DNA of 64,000 nt from Daedaleopsis sinensis (taxonomy: Eukaryota > Basidiomycota > Agaricomycetes > Polyporales > Polyporaceae). The first letter of the stretch is position 1. Every line of letters starts with the position of its first letter. A program made the translations under genes and the position numbers. Positions 1 to 11,941 of the stretch are shown here, piece after piece. Below the pieces are notes generated by a model that ran no database searches, had not been told where the DNA came from, and saw only the letters and a program-made list of their open reading frames with translations. The DNA lies in assembly GCA_033807695.1 (NCBI GenBank), contig CM066300.1, positions 1,364,001 through 1,428,000 on the forward strand. The letters are read 5' to 3'.

Positions 1-785
1 GTTATACCCGAGGCATATCCAAGACCTCATGATCTGTCAGATTGGCATGTGCGATGCTGTGGATCAACACAACATGCACTAGGAGTATGGCAGCAGTGTG
101 TGAACCTCTTGCTATTCATTGTGGTCGATTCAACTCATGGGAGGGTACGAGTTCCACACTGCTGACTCCCGAGAGACCCATCTGACACTGTTCAGTGTTT
201 TTCCAGCTATTTGAGAGTACAGTATGAGGTGAGTTTCTTCACTGGTCAGCAATGTAACCCTTATTCCATTCCGTCAACCATAGGTGCACGAACCAGATGG
301 CAGATGATAGATCACATCTAGCTGAAGTCTATGTGGGCCTGTCCTCCGGGACTGCTCTATGTGCGTGCTACGAATTCATGTTTACTAACCTTGGTCTCAC
401 TTCGTGCGTCCGGTAAGCCAGTGCACTGGAATCAACTCCACCAAAGCCAGTATGTCGCCATCTTCTACTCCTCAAGGCCTCCGAACAGGTCATCACGTTC
501 TCATGCTGTTAACCCCACTCCATGTCATCCAGTCTGAGTGAGAGTGACAGTGTCCCTGTCGTATGTTGTAGGCTGCTAGTCATTGCACTAGGTAGGGCCA
601 GTACTGGTGTGATTACCAAGGTCGACTACTGTATACCGGCTACCTACACAACAATGTATAGTAGGATTAGTATGAATACAAGTGTACATGTACCGCCGAT
701 CTATGCGACATCTGTAGTGTGATATCCAGCATACTAGTACACATGCCAAATATGTAATGCGGACCTGGGCAACCTGCACAGGTAG
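1..785. other. Gene-poor 5' flank, nothing recognisable
   Basis: No reading frame here has family-like content and I see no coherent splice pattern. Around 765-890 the DNA is rich in short self-complementary words built on CCTACC/GGTAGG and AGGTC/GACCT, so it could form small hairpins. The segment runs into the retrotransposon remnant that follows and may be older repeat material. Confidence 0.5.
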
Positions 786-1889
786 GTGTGTTGCCTACCA
801 GGCAAAGGGACTTCACGGTACCTACCAGGTCGAAGACCTGAGGGACCTGGCCAGCCTGAGGTGCCTGCCCAGTTGCTGCAGCCTGGTTCATGTGTCATTT
901 TCCTGATGACCGCCCTACGTGCTGCCAGGGAACTTGTGCTGCTTGGTCGTCCAACATGGTGGAGCGACCTCTACCACATGCTCCAACAGCTGCCGGTCCC
1001 GGTGGACTTCCCTTTCGAGGCGGTGCCAGCCCCCGAGCACGTTGATAGCCTTATCGAATCCCTACGCAGTTTGCTGGAGACTCATCTCAATGAGGCAGCC
1101 CGCTCAGTACGCTTGAGAGTATTTCATGCCACTCTCCTCCAGCCGTGACACTTACAGGATGCCACTATACCACTGCGCTCCCTATGCTCTACACGGTCAT
1201 TTCTCGCACTGGACAAGGCCAGCCGCAAAACGCTGATGAAACTATTCGCGAGCGAGCACCCATATGCGAACGACATCAGTAAAACAGGCAATCTCTGCGA
1301 CCTCTGGGCGCTCAAGCGCCCAGCTTCCGCCCTCTCTGCCACTCGCTACGCTGCGAAATCGGGGGGGTGAACATGCGCAGATGCAGAAAAGTTTAGCCTG
1401 CGGACACGAGAGAATTAATGTCTTCGAGGTCAGACGAGGTCTCAGAGAGAGCTCTGAGCTCTGGGACCTCTGCAGACCTCTGCAGACCTCTGGTGCCTCT
1501 GGGCCGCCAGAGGTCGTCAGAGGTCTGCGTGTTTTATTAATGCGAGAAACTTCGCCATGGACCTCAGTGCCCTGTACGCAGAGAGTGGAGAGTCTGTCGG
1601 TTTTGCCGGAACTCGGGAAAGGTGGAGGACGAGGAGCATGTACTCTTCCTATGCAACACCGACTCCCTCCGCGAGATCCGACAGCAACTGTGGACTGACT
1701 CCCTGGACGCTCGCCACAGTCCGCTCCCGCAGATCCGCGGGAAACTTGATCACGGTCAATTACCTCACGCGCTACCCGGCCCTCATTACAGTTTTCGCGC
1801 GATATGTGCGTGCGACATTCGAGCTCTGTAACTCCACAGACATCATTACTATTACTACCATACAGCAACTCGCTGACTTCGGCCCTTAG
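786..1889 (+). mobile_element. Decayed non-LTR retrotransposon (LINE) 3' portion
   Basis: Two stretches read like the C-terminal part of the reverse transcriptase proteins common in mushroom genomes. The first, about 906-1148, contains the pattern RPTWWSDLYHMLQQLPVPV followed by a helix-rich tail. The second, about 1585-1889, contains a zinc-knuckle-like string (CRFC, about ten residues, then EDEEHVLFLC) and ends in RYVRATFELCN. The two parts lie in different frames, and the palindromic segment at 1423-1540 sits between them, so no continuous protein can be read. The catalytic RT core and endonuclease are absent. I infer a dead 3' fragment. The family is judged from memory of typical sequences, not from a search. 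Confidence 0.6.
1423..1540. repeat. AGGTCT/AGACCT-rich palindromic segment inside the LINE remnant
   Basis: The word GACCTCTGCA is repeated in tandem near 1480. Its reverse complement reappears near 1510-1535 (CCAGAGGTCGTCAGAGGTC), giving an imperfect stem-loop. An ATTAAT word lies just outside each side (about 1415 and 1540). It separates the two readable parts of the retrotransposon protein, so it may be an insertion. Confidence 0.4.
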
Positions 1890-2266
1890 TCAGCGAGGGG
1901 CTCCCAAATATTACGGCGCTGTGCAGTTTTAACATGGCAACGACAACTATCCTGATGACTGAAGTCTGAAGCGTACATATCGGTGGTGGCGTGCTACTGG
2001 CACGATGCCGCTAAGTGTCTTGGGCAGCAATGCTCTTGACACTGTTGATCAGCTTGCATCCCTTTCTATGACTGGGTTGCAGTTGGCGTATCAGTTTGTC
2101 CGCTCTCATAGAGCAGGGATGTTGAATCGGACGTGCATTCTAGTGCCTGTCGGAGCTGCTCGTCACTGCGTTAGCACGTGGGCTGACGTGTGCGTATGCG
2201 TGTGCGAGGACCTGAAAATACCAACCTCCTCCTCGAACCTCACTGTGTCTTGAACGCACGCTGACC
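1890..2266. other. Intergenic, upstream of SDO1 copy A
   Basis: No gene is seen. Only the last 30 or so bases before the SDO1 start codon (from about 2236) are shared with the second SDO1 copy near 33,000, so the two copies must use different upstream control sequences. Confidence 0.5.
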
Positions 2267-3311
2267 ATGGTTATCCAACAGCCATCCAACCAAATCAAGT
2301 ACGATACATCCACTCTCTTCCGATCACCGAGGGTTGACCGTTTGCCCATCGCAGGCTCACGAACGTCTCAATCGTTCGGCTCAAGAAGGGCGGTAAACGT
2401 TTCGAGGTATGTCTTGCTCTACATCATACATGATCTGTAAGGATTCGGAGCACACGCTTACGCCTTCGTAGATCGCATGCTACAAGAACAAAGTGCAGGA
2501 ATGGAGAAGCGGCGTAGAGACCGACATCGACGACGTCCTTCAAATCGCTAACGTCTTCGTGAATGTCTCCAAAGGAGAGGTCGCTAAGAGCCAGGATCTC
2601 CAGAAGTCGTTCGGCACAACAGACAGAGATACAATCGTCAAAGAGGTGCGCACGCACTCTCCTCGCGTCGTCCGCACGGTACTCATCGGGGCTTCGGTGT
2701 AGATTCTTAAGAAGGGAGAAATGCAGGTCGGCGACAAGGAGCGAGAACACGATCTCTCGTCCGTCCGACGCGAGATCGCCACCCTCGTCGCCGAGAAGTG
2801 CGTCGACCCGTCAACACAGCGCCCCTATCCCGTCGGTATGATCGACAAAGCCATGACAGAGGCCGGCTTCAGCGTAAAGCCAGGCAAGAACGCGAAGTCG
2901 CAAGTGCGTCCATATTCCCCATAATCCCACTGCGCGCGTCCTCACAGCACACCCTCTGCGACCTCTACAGGTATCGGAGTGCATCAAGCTCCTCCAAACA
3001 GAATCAAAGCTGCCGATACAGCGTGCCCGGATGCGTGTCAAGATCTCTGTTCCCGCAGCGGATGCCGAGAAGCTGCGTCCGAAGATATTGGAGAGTGCAG
3101 AATCGGTCGAGAGGGACGAGAAAGGCACCGAAGAATGGGAGATGGTTTGTCCTGCACGCACTTCATGGATCGCGCGATAATACTCATGTTCGTTCAGGTC
3201 TTTCTCATCGACCCCGGCCAGTTCCGCGTCCTTAACGAGCTTCTCCAGAAAGAGTGCAAGGGTCGTGGTCGACTAGAGACCCTCACGTTTGCTGCCACAG
3301 CGGGTAATTGA
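2267..3311 (+). CDS. SDO1: Ribosome maturation protein SDO1/SBDS, copy A
   Basis: SDO1/SBDS works with the GTPase EFL1 to release eIF6 (TIF6) from late cytoplasmic 60S subunits. Six exons read [39 protein letters not shown]...[16 protein letters not shown]...[13 protein letters not shown]...EEWEM and VFLIDPGQ...AATAGN, with stop TGA at 3309. Introns are short with GT/AG ends. All three family regions are present: the N-terminal FYSH-type domain, the central domain containing the hallmark [12 protein letters not shown], and the C-terminal ferredoxin-like part. Length, about 250 residues, is normal. It is convergent with COQ6, which ends 142 bases away. An intact inverted copy lies at 31,930-32,969; copy A is probably the parent because it adjoins a complete COQ6. 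Confidence 0.93.
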
Positions 3312-3453
3312 GTTAGGCCCACCCTAGACCCGTACTGAGTTTCTACTGTGTACCCTGCCCATCCACTTCACTCATATTTTATCAGGCAAATACGCGCGAC
3401 ACGACGCAGGGACGGGAGCAGCTCTCCAATGCACATTAAAGACTACTCACATA

Positions 3454-5459
3454 TCACCGACGCTGCAAGTCCGCCAAGCCCTGCAACGCTCTCTGCACCC
3501 CCGTACCAACCATGCTCGCGACACCCTCCGTCAGAGTCCGCACCCCACTCATACTCCGCGCAAGGCTCTCCACTCCGTCGGCCGTAATACTCGCGCCCAG
3601 CTGCATCCTCGAGGACCGTCCGTGCGAAGGTCGACTCCCCGCGTTAAGCATCAGCGCCGACTTGACCGCGTCCAGCTCGTTCAGCACCTCGACGCCCACC
3701 GAGCGGGCCCAGACCACGGGCCCGGCGGTCGAGGAGTACAACTTGTGCAGCTTGTCGCATGCAGCCATGATCTTGTGGTTCTCGAAGTACCGCTCACGCG
3801 CGTAGGGCAGCAGCGCGGTGCGAGAACCTGCCGCCCTGTCAGCGATTGCTCCGGGCTATATAAGAGAAGGAGAATGACGTACCTATGTCGCCGCCGCTCA
3901 GGATGGCTCTGCGGATGCAGTGGAACAGAGACTCGACGTCGCCCAGACCCATGTTCAGCCCTTGCCCTGCGAGTGGGTGTATTGTGTGCGCCGCATCCCC
4001 GACGAGAACCGTGCGCGCCCCCGCGCCATCTCCGATGTACTCGTCCGCGTGATTGAACCGGAGGGGGAACGAAGCAACAGATCCAGGCTGAATTGAGGTG
4101 ACAACGGGAGGGAGAGCATCCGCATCTTCCATGGGTACTCCCGTAGTGTCCGCAGATAGCGAGTAGGCTGAGCGCGGGTCGATGCCGTGTGAGCGTTCGC
4201 GCCAGGAAATCTCTTCGTGGAGTGTCTCGGCGCGGAGCGGGGTGCCGGTGCTCGCAGAGTCTACAAGGAGACCATGGAGATACCGTAGAGAGACTTCCGG
4301 CAGTCGAAATGCAGCATTGATCATACTAGCCAGGACAGCAGGGTCAGAGGCCACGAGCGCCTTAGCGAGATGAGGCTTAGTAGACCAGACCAGAGAAGAT
4401 GATGTAGGAGTTAGTGGTAGGAAGGCTATAGGTCCGGTGGGGAGGAACCTTTGGTAGGCTGTCGTATTGGGCGGTTGAAACGCAGTTCGCGGGTGGTGGA
4501 ACATCGTGGCGACTACAGCTGCCGCGTCGTATGCCCATCCATAGGACTCGATGTTGGCATAGGTGCGCACAGGAGAGTTGAATCCATCTGCGCCAACCTA
4601 GTCCATGGGAAGTAGTCAGACGGATTGGTTCTGGTACAGGTAGAAATATTGGAAAGGTTCTGGGCACCGCATGATCGAACTCACCAACAGTCTCGCTCGC
4701 AAGACACGACCGTCCGAGAGATGTACGAGTGGCCAGCCTCCACCCTCTTGCTCGTCCCGCACAATGGACTGCACCTTCACTTTGTCCATGAGCTCGACTG
4801 TAGAAGTTGAGTGCAGGTGTCGGAGAAGCGCCCGTTGCAGGTTGAGATTCTCTGTGAGCGTTGCCATCTGTGCTTGAGCTGCAGGGAGGCTTGCTGCCAG
4901 GTCATCTTGCATAGAGAAGGTTATACGCGCATCCGAGAGGCCGTCCCACACCTAGTAATATAACCATCCCTCGCCCTGGCCCACAAACGAGACCGCGCAC
5001 CTGCATTTCCTCGATTGGACATGTCCGCCCTTGCTCGACATGGGTCCACGCTCCAATTTCTTGAGCCGTTCTTAAGTACCGTCATACAAAGACCGATAAT
5101 AAAGCCCTACGCACCACCTAAGAATGCATGCGACGCGTTTGTGATCGAGCTGACACGGTTTGAGAACGTTCCGAGGGGAGGTGTCCAGTCATGGATCTTG
5201 CTCAGGTCGCCGGCTTCAACGAGCGATACTTTCAGCGTGTTGCGGATAGAAGGCTCAGAACCTTCTCATAATGAGCGGGAACTACTGGCGATGTTCAAGG
5301 ATACGACGTACTGAGTGCGCTCGCAAGAGCCAGTCCCGCCGGACCTCCGCCAACGATGACGACGTCGCTCTCTTCGGGTACCGCAGTGCTGACGGACCGG
5401 GCGAGTTTTCTATTGAAAGTCTTCGATATTGTTCCTATCCTCCTGCTAGCTCGAAGCAT
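3454..5459 (-). CDS. COQ6: Ubiquinone biosynthesis FAD monooxygenase (COQ6)
   Basis: COQ6 hydroxylates the ring in coenzyme Q synthesis on the matrix face of the inner mitochondrial membrane. The start at 5459 gives an Arg/Ser-rich leader (MLRASRRIGTISKTFNRK) suited to mitochondrial import, then the FAD-binding VVIVGGGPAGLALASAL. Further in are MWDGLSDARITF, a middle substrate region, and the second FAD motif GDAAHTIHPLAGQGLNMGLGD encoded near 3,950-4,010. The last exon ends GLADLQRR and stops at 3454. At least five short introns interrupt it. Upstream it is divergent from the BAR-SH3 gene with 257 bases between start codons. The last 40 or so codons were copied, with SDO1, to about 31,665-31,795, where they are broken. 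Confidence 0.9.
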
Positions 5460-5716
5460 GATAGCAAGCTATGTCCGTCGGGGAAGTGTGAGCTGGAAAT
5501 CAGGCGTGACTCGACCATGATGGGCGCAGGCGCCAAGCATAGACATTACACCCGGGCGCTTGAACATGCTCCTTGGGCCGCGGCGAGCTCCTCACCTCAC
5601 TGCCTCCCTCTCCTCCTCCCCCCCTCTCTCTATCTGTGTTGAAGCTTACGCGTTATACCCGTCTTTGACATCTCAATTACTGTGGAACATATCCACGAAT
5701 ATCTGCGTAGGCCAGG
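5460..5716. promoter_or_regulatory. Bidirectional promoter region COQ6 / BAR-SH3 gene
   Basis: The 257 bases between the two divergent start codons must hold control signals for both genes. A pyrimidine-rich block at about 5,596-5,640 (CCTCCCTCTCCTCC type) reads in the direction of the BAR-SH3 gene, as is common just upstream of fungal transcription starts. No clear TATA box was seen. Confidence 0.4.
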
Positions 5717-7437
5717 ATGAAGGGTATCTCAAAGGCGTTCGCTCGGTACGTGCTCTATACCACCGCACCGTCCACAACCACCCATGGATAGCATCTCAGG
5801 ACGCCGCACTTGCTGACCACCAAGGTCGGCATGTCGAAGAGTGCGTTCCATCTGCATACTCACTGAGATGTTCGCCGCCGAGCCACCAACCCTACTCCCG
5901 CTCCCCGCGTACAGAGTCCACCGACCCAGAGTTCGACGACTACGCCCGTCGGTTTGAACACATCGAGAAGGCGACGGAGAAGCTGCTCAAAGACAGCAAG
6001 GCGTACACGGAGTCGATCTCGAACCTCTTCACGAACGCCACGGACTTCGCGGCCCACTTCGCGACTATCTTCCACCCACTCGGCAGCGAGTACGGCCTCG
6101 AGTCCAAGCACCCCGAGGCGGAGCACACGATCACCAACGTCGACGGCTATGCGGCCGCGATGGACGACCTCAAGTCTTCCGTCGTGCCCGAGCTCGAGTT
6201 GATCGACAGCAGGATCGTCGGTCCCATCAAGGAGTTCCAGGGTATCTTGAAGGCTATCCGAAAGAGCATCACCAAGCGAGAACACAAAGTACGTCTCGCT
6301 CCGGCGATCAGATAAGCTTCCTACTTCATTCGTGCACCGTGCTCATTAAACGTTTAGCTCGTCGATTACGATCGCTTCAACAACAATCTCACCAAACTTC
6401 GAGACAAGAAGGAGAAGACGCTGAACGATGAGAAGAACTTGTTCAAGGCACGCTCTTTGCGCTTCGCGATTGACGAACTCCTCCCTGACATTGCATCTGC
6501 AGTTGGAACAAGATTTCGAAATCGCCTCCAACGAGTATGAATTCATCAACAGCGCCATGAAGAACGAGCTCCCTCGCTTCCTCGTCCAAGCCACCCAGTT
6601 CATCGATCCGCTCTTCCACTCATTCTACTACATGCAGTACGTATCTATATTGCCGCGACACGCTGGAGAGGCTCACGCGCGCATACAGGCTCAACATCTT
6701 CTACCTGCTGCTGGAGAAGCTGAACGGCTTCGCCGAGGGCAAGTTTGAGGTCTCCATCCCCGCCGCACAGGTCGCGAGCGACTACGAAGCGCGGCGGGGC
6801 GACGCGCTCGAGCGTGTCGAAGCCCTCAACATCACCAAACGCATCCTGTCCACATGTACGTCCCCTGACCCCCTTCGCCCCTCCACCTCCCCAAAACTCG
6901 CTCATCACCTCGTACCCAGCACGATTGGTCCAAAGCAATCGACAGGCATCAGGCGGCGCACCCGGCCTCGGACGCTCGACCACGACCTCCTCCACGCTGT
7001 CCTCCTCATCCACCGCGAGCCGCTCGCCCTCGACCTCGGGCTTCAAGAAGGCCCCGCCGCCGCCCCCTTCAGCATATTCCGCAGCACAAGCCGCGCCGCC
7101 GCCGCCGTACTCGCCGCCCGCGCCAGGATCGAGCCTGGGCGCCGCGGCGGTCGCGAAGAAGGCGCCGCCCCCGCCCCCGCCGATCAAGCCGAAGCCGAAG
7201 CCTGCCGTGCAGTACGTGGTCGCGCTGTACGACTTTGCCGCCCAGGCGGACGGCGACCTGGAGTTCAAGGCCGGGGACCGGATCGAGGTCGTCGAGCGCA
7301 CAGACAGTACCGAGGACTGGTGGACGGGCAAGCTCAACGGGCGACAGGGGGTCTTCCCAGGTGCGCGCGCGATGCGTTCTTCGGTGTCTTGCATAGTGCT
7401 GATGGTCGTCGCAGGAAACTATGTACAAGACACCTGA
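5717..7437 (+). CDS. RVS167: BAR-SH3 domain protein (amphiphysin/Rvs167-like)
   Basis: This is an endocytic membrane-bending adaptor acting at cortical actin patches. Starting at 5717 the first small exons give [23 protein letters not shown], then [19 protein letters not shown]. An N-terminal BAR domain of coiled helices follows (about residues 1-240, including [12 protein letters not shown] and [20 protein letters not shown]). The middle is a proline-rich linker with runs such as [16 protein letters not shown], and the C-terminus is one SH3 domain ([40 protein letters not shown]). The last short intron splits the SH3 at 7361-7413, and TGA is at 7435. Domain order and length match fungal Rvs167. 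It ends 311 bases from the convergent farnesyl-PP synthase gene. Confidence 0.9.
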
Positions 7438-7747
7438 GCCCGAGCCCGTGCGATGGGACCGTTGTATGAACAGGGAATGAATCTGACCGCTGTATGATCT
7501 GAACGGACATCGTGTCGCGGTTAGGGCATGATAGAGGGGCCATCCATGTTGTTTACGTGTCGGAGCTCACGAGCTATTGTATGTTTGACTGATTCTGCTC
7601 GTGTCAAGGTGGTCGCGCGAACCTGAAGGAGCCTAGTCGCGGCTTCACGCTGAAATACCAGCTTCAACATCCATACATCTCTCTATCTAATTCGAAGCTA
7701 CTGAACCCCGTCTATAGATGCGCGTGTTATATACACCGAGTGTGAGA
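7438..7747. other. Convergent 3' intergenic region
   Basis: This is the shared downstream region of the BAR-SH3 gene and the farnesyl-PP synthase gene. No extra gene or clear repeat is seen. Confidence 0.5.
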
Positions 7748-9069
7748 TCACTTCTGCCTCTTATAGATCTTGTCCAAGAACACCTTGAACACCTCGCGCT
7801 TGAGCGTGACCTGCCCCGCAGGCGCACTCGCGTTCTCGGGGATGGTCTGGATGAGGCCCATGATGCGCTTGTACGCGGCCTCCTCGTACTCCTCGTACTT
7901 GGTGCGGATGCCGATCTCCTCGTAGAGCGCCTTGACACGCGCCTCGGCCTGCGCGTCCTTCTTGCCGTAGTTGGCGTCGAGCACGGCGCGCTGCGCGGGC
8001 GTCGCGAGCGCGAGCGCGGTGTTCACGCACCACGAGCACTTGTTGTCGATGATGTCCGTCCCGATCTTGCCGAGCAACTCCGGCGGCTGGGCGAAGTCCA
8101 GGAAGTCGTCCTGCACCTGGAAGTACTCCCCGAGCGGGATCAGGATCGACTGCGCGAGCGCGTACGGGTCCGCGGCGTCCGTGTGCGGGATGCCGCACAT
8201 GTACATCGCGAGCGCGACGGGCAGGTAGAACGAGTAGTACGCCGTCTTGTAGATCACGATCTTCTGGTGTCTGCGCGCGCGGGCGTGAGGACGCGCGGGA
8301 GCGGGACATGTCAGACGGGCACGTACTTTGCGAGCGAGAACTTGCTCAGATCGACGTGATCCTCTGGGGCGGTGATCAGGTCGATGAGCTGCCCAAGCTC
8401 CGTCTGGAACGTCGTCTGCACCGCGTGGACGAAAGAGGGGAGCGGTAAGCATGCGGGTGCGCACACGAGGGACATGCACGCACATCATGGAAGAGCTCGA
8501 GGAGGTGGACGTAATAGGGCTCGGTGCGGAAGTGCTTCTTGAGGAGGAAGTAGATGGCGCCCTCGAGCATGAAGGAGTCGTTGATCGCGATGTAGCTGAT
8601 GCCCTCCACGCGGTACCAACATGGCTGGCCGCGGCGGGTGACGGACTGGTCCATCATGTCGTCCGAGACGAGGAAGAACGCTTGGAGCTGTCGAGGACGG
8701 CATCAGGGGCTCTTGTCGCGGGGACGCGCGAGAGGCTGCAGTATACGCACGAGCTCGATGCACCAGCCCAGGAGCGCGGCCTTGAAGTACTCGTCATCGC
8801 TGAGTGTCCTGCCCTTGAGGATCTCGACCGAGTCCACGACGGAGATGCCGCGGTTGAGCTTGCCCCCCGGGACGTTGTAGTCCAGGTTCTGTCGCGCGAC
8901 GTCAGTCTCGGCCTGGAGCGCAGAGAGCGGTGAGAGGACGGACGCGTTTGAACCAGGAGACGGCATCGTCGGGCATGCCCTCCTGTTTGAGGTACGCGAG
9001 GAGCTCCTCGCGGAGGATGGTGTAGACGGCCTCGAACTTTGCCCGCTTCTGCGCCTTTGCGTCGACCAT
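7748..9069 (-). CDS. ERG20: Farnesyl diphosphate synthase
   Basis: This cytosolic prenyl transferase condenses IPP with DMAPP and GPP to make FPP for sterols, ubiquinone, dolichol and protein farnesylation. The start at 9069 gives [20 protein letters not shown]. The exons carry [14 protein letters not shown], the first Asp-rich motif in [19 protein letters not shown] (aromatic residues just before DDMMD, as expected for an FPP-length product), and the second motif [18 protein letters not shown]. The protein ends in the basic DKIYKRQK with the stop at 7748. There are four or so introns, and length, about 350 residues, is normal. It lies 0.4 kb from HSP60 and about 9 kb from GGPP synthase, also on the minus strand. 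Confidence 0.93.
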
Positions 9070-9511
9070 GATGATGTTCTGAGGGTGTGGGAGGTGGAGG
9101 ACGGGGGCTAGGGGGACTGGGTGAGGGGGCGCAGATATATAGTGCGGCGGAGAGTTTGACTCAGAGGAATGCAGACTAGTATCATCGCGCGTGGCTGGGG
9201 CATGCTCATCGATCGTTTTTCGACTCTCGTTCGACTCTTGTGTACAGACGCTCGCCACCATGTCCTCGCCCCCCCACTTTTGTTTTCTCGCGCACAGCAA
9301 TGTGGGATGAGCAAGTGAGTGGTGTGTATTGTTAGATGCGTGCGTGAGTGGGTGCGAGTACACTACGTGGACGTCATTACCTATCTAAACCTGAAACTAT
9401 CATAGCAGACATGCAACAAATGTGTGTAAACCGGACGAGGATGGGGATGGGGGATTAGAGCAGATTATACTTTTGGGATCCAGATAAAGACGAGCACTCA
9501 TCTCCTTCCGC
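9070..9511. promoter_or_regulatory. Upstream region of ERG20 / downstream of HSP60
   Basis: About 440 bases separate two minus-strand genes: the promoter of ERG20 and the 3' region of HSP60. The sequence contains repeated GAGTGNGTG-type words at about 9,310-9,360 but no recognisable sterol or other element. No gene is seen. Confidence 0.4.
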
Positions 9512-10685
9512 TTAGAACCCGCCCATGCCGCCCATGCCACCCATACCACCCATGCCCGCTCCACCGGCCGCCTTCGGGTCCTCGACCTCGATCACGCACG
9601 CCTCGCTCGTCGTCAACAAGCTCGCAACACCCGCCGCGTCAATCAGCGCCGTCCGCACAACCTTCAGGGGGTCGACGATACCCGCCTGGATCATGTCGAC
9701 GTACTCGCCCTTGCTCGCGTCGTAGCCCCACGAGAACTTGTCCGCAGCGCCGTACTGCGTCAACAGCGTGCCGACAATCACCGACGCCTCCTCGCCCGCG
9801 TTCTTGAGGATCGTCCGCGACGGGTGCGTCAGCGCCCGGCGGATGATCGACACTCCCAACTCCTGGTCGAAGTTCGCCGTCGTGATCGGCTTAGCGTCGG
9901 GCGACACTGGGGAGTTGCCGTGCGCGCCGGGGGTGTTCGACGCAAGCGCGAGGGACGCCTTCAAGAGAGCAACACCACCACCAGGCAGGATACCCTCCTC
10001 GACGGCAGCCCGCGTCGCGTTCAGCGCATCATCGTACCGGTCCTTCTTCTCTCCGACCTCCACCTCGGACGAACCCCCGACCTTGATGACCGCGACACCA
10101 CCCGAAAGCTTCGCGAGACGCTCCTGGAGCTTCGTGCGGTCATACTCGGACGTCGTGCGGTCCTCGATGAGCGCGCGAATTTGCTCGCAGCGTGCTTGAA
10201 TCGCGTCCTTCGAACCCGCACCGTTGAGGAGAATCGTGTCCTCCTTGGTCACCGTGATAGCCCCGGTCGAACCGAGCATGTCGGCCGTGACGCGGTCGAG
10301 CTTGATGTCGAGCTCGTCCGTGAACACAGTACCACCTGTGAGGATTGCGAGGTCGCCGAGAATTGACTTGCGGTTGTCTCCGAAGCCGGGAGCCTTGATA
10401 GCGCAGACCTGGAGCTGGCCACGGAGCTTGTTGACGACACATGCGGCCAGGGCCTCGCCGTCGAGGTCCTCAGCGACGATGATCAGCGGGCGACGAGCCT
10501 GGACGGCGATCTCCAAGGTCGGAAGGATGTCGTTCATCGACGAGATCTTCTTCTCCGAGAGAAGGATGAGGGGCTTCTCGTACTCGACCTTCTGGCTCTT
10601 GACGTCGGTGACGAAGTAAGGTGAAATGTAACCGCGGTCGAAGCGCATGCCCTCCGTGATCTCAATCTCGTCCTCAATAGTACGG

Positions 10686-10722
<37 letters not shown>

Positions 10723-11576
10723 TCTCCATGGCCTGAGCGATGAGGTTTCCTACGTGGGCGTCGCCGTTGGCAGAAATGGTAGCGACCTGCGCAATCTCGG
10801 CCGTGGTCGTGATAGTCTGCGCGTGGCTGGAGAGGAACTCGACGACACGGTCGACAGCAGCTTGCGAACCACGACGAAGGTCCATGGGGTTGCAACCCGC
10901 TGCAACGTTCTTGACACCTTCAGCATAGATGGCGCGAGCGAGAACAGTCGCGGTGGTAGTACCGTCACCGGCAATCTCGTTGGTCTTCTGTGCTACATCC
11001 TGGACGAGGCTGAGGGACATTCAGCATTCGCAGCGAGCAACTGCAGCCAGACGTAACTCACCGAGCACCGAGGTTCTCAAACTTGTCCTTGAGGGTGATC
11101 GATTTCGCAACGGTAACACCGTCTGGAGGTATGTGTCAGCACGAAGAGCTCACACGTCATCCACAAATCGGTAAACAATGTTGCGTTTCGCGCGACGACA
11201 ACACTAACTTCCCCCCTCACAATGCGTTGAGAAGCGGGGTTGTGGTCCGACGCGACATGAAGAAGGTAAACGAAGAAGATACTCACCCTTGGTGATTTTG
11301 GGACCGCCAAACGGCTGCTCGATGATGACGTTGCGACCTTAGTGACGTGTCAGTCGCGTTCGCCTTCCGAAAGTAGACATAGCGAATGCACTCACCCTTG
11401 GGACCGAGGGTGACAGAGACGGCATTCGCGAGGACATCGACACCGTTCAGGATGGCGGCCCGGCCCTCGTTAGAGAACTTAATCTCCTTGTGGGCGCCGC
11501 GCTTGAGCACGGGCTTCGCGGCCTTAGCAGCTGTGCGGCGGACGGCGGACGAAGAGGCGTTCGAGAGACGGTGCAT
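9512..11576 (-). CDS. HSP60: Mitochondrial chaperonin HSP60
   Basis: HSP60 is the group I chaperonin of the mitochondrial matrix, folding imported proteins in a double ring with HSP10. The start at 11576 gives a typical import leader ([20 protein letters not shown]), then [18 protein letters not shown] and the ATP-site signature VTLGPKGRN. Next come [18 protein letters not shown], the hallmark of the family, and later [21 protein letters not shown] and the matching [19 protein letters not shown]. It ends in the diagnostic repeat [15 protein letters not shown], stop at 9512. Four or so small introns lie between about 11,020 and 11,390; the rest is one long exon. Length, about 580 residues, is normal. 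Confidence 0.96.
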
Positions 11577-11941
11577 GGCGAGAGCGAGGGCGGGAGGATG
11601 GGGTAGAGGAGAGGGAGAGGGAGGATGGGAAACAGACTCAAGTCCTCTGCGACTTCTTTGCCGACGAATAAGAAACTGACGCATTGTTTGTCCTGCGCAA
11701 ACAACCCCTTATGGCATACACACGGTCACGCCGGCGCGTCGCGCATTTTCTCGAACCTCGACGGCGACAACGCCGAAATCCCGACCTTACAACGACCGAG
11801 TCTATAGCCGAGACTACTTGCCTACCGTTGCGCTCGCTGATGCTCATCCGAATTTATAATTACATATAGACACATAGCAGTAGCTGAACACGAAGAAAAC
11901 AGTGACAACAAGTGAGGTATGGCACGGCGCGACTCCAGCTC
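11577..11941 (-). promoter_or_regulatory. HSP60 promoter with possible heat-shock element
   Basis: At 11748-11755 the sequence TTCTCGAA gives two perfect inverted HSF units (TTC-2-GAA), about 170 bases upstream of the HSP60 start. A partial third unit may follow. A TATAAATT word on the minus strand lies near 11,850. HSP60 genes are heat induced through HSF in fungi, so a site here is reasonable, but one short match occurs easily by chance. Confidence 0.4.

Noticed and set aside
6645..7394. 249-codon Gly-rich minus-strand frame
   Set aside because: Antisense of the proline-rich linker and SH3 domain of the BAR-SH3 gene.
9824..10366. Long plus-strand frame opposite HSP60
   Set aside because: It is the antisense shadow of the strongly supported HSP60 exon.
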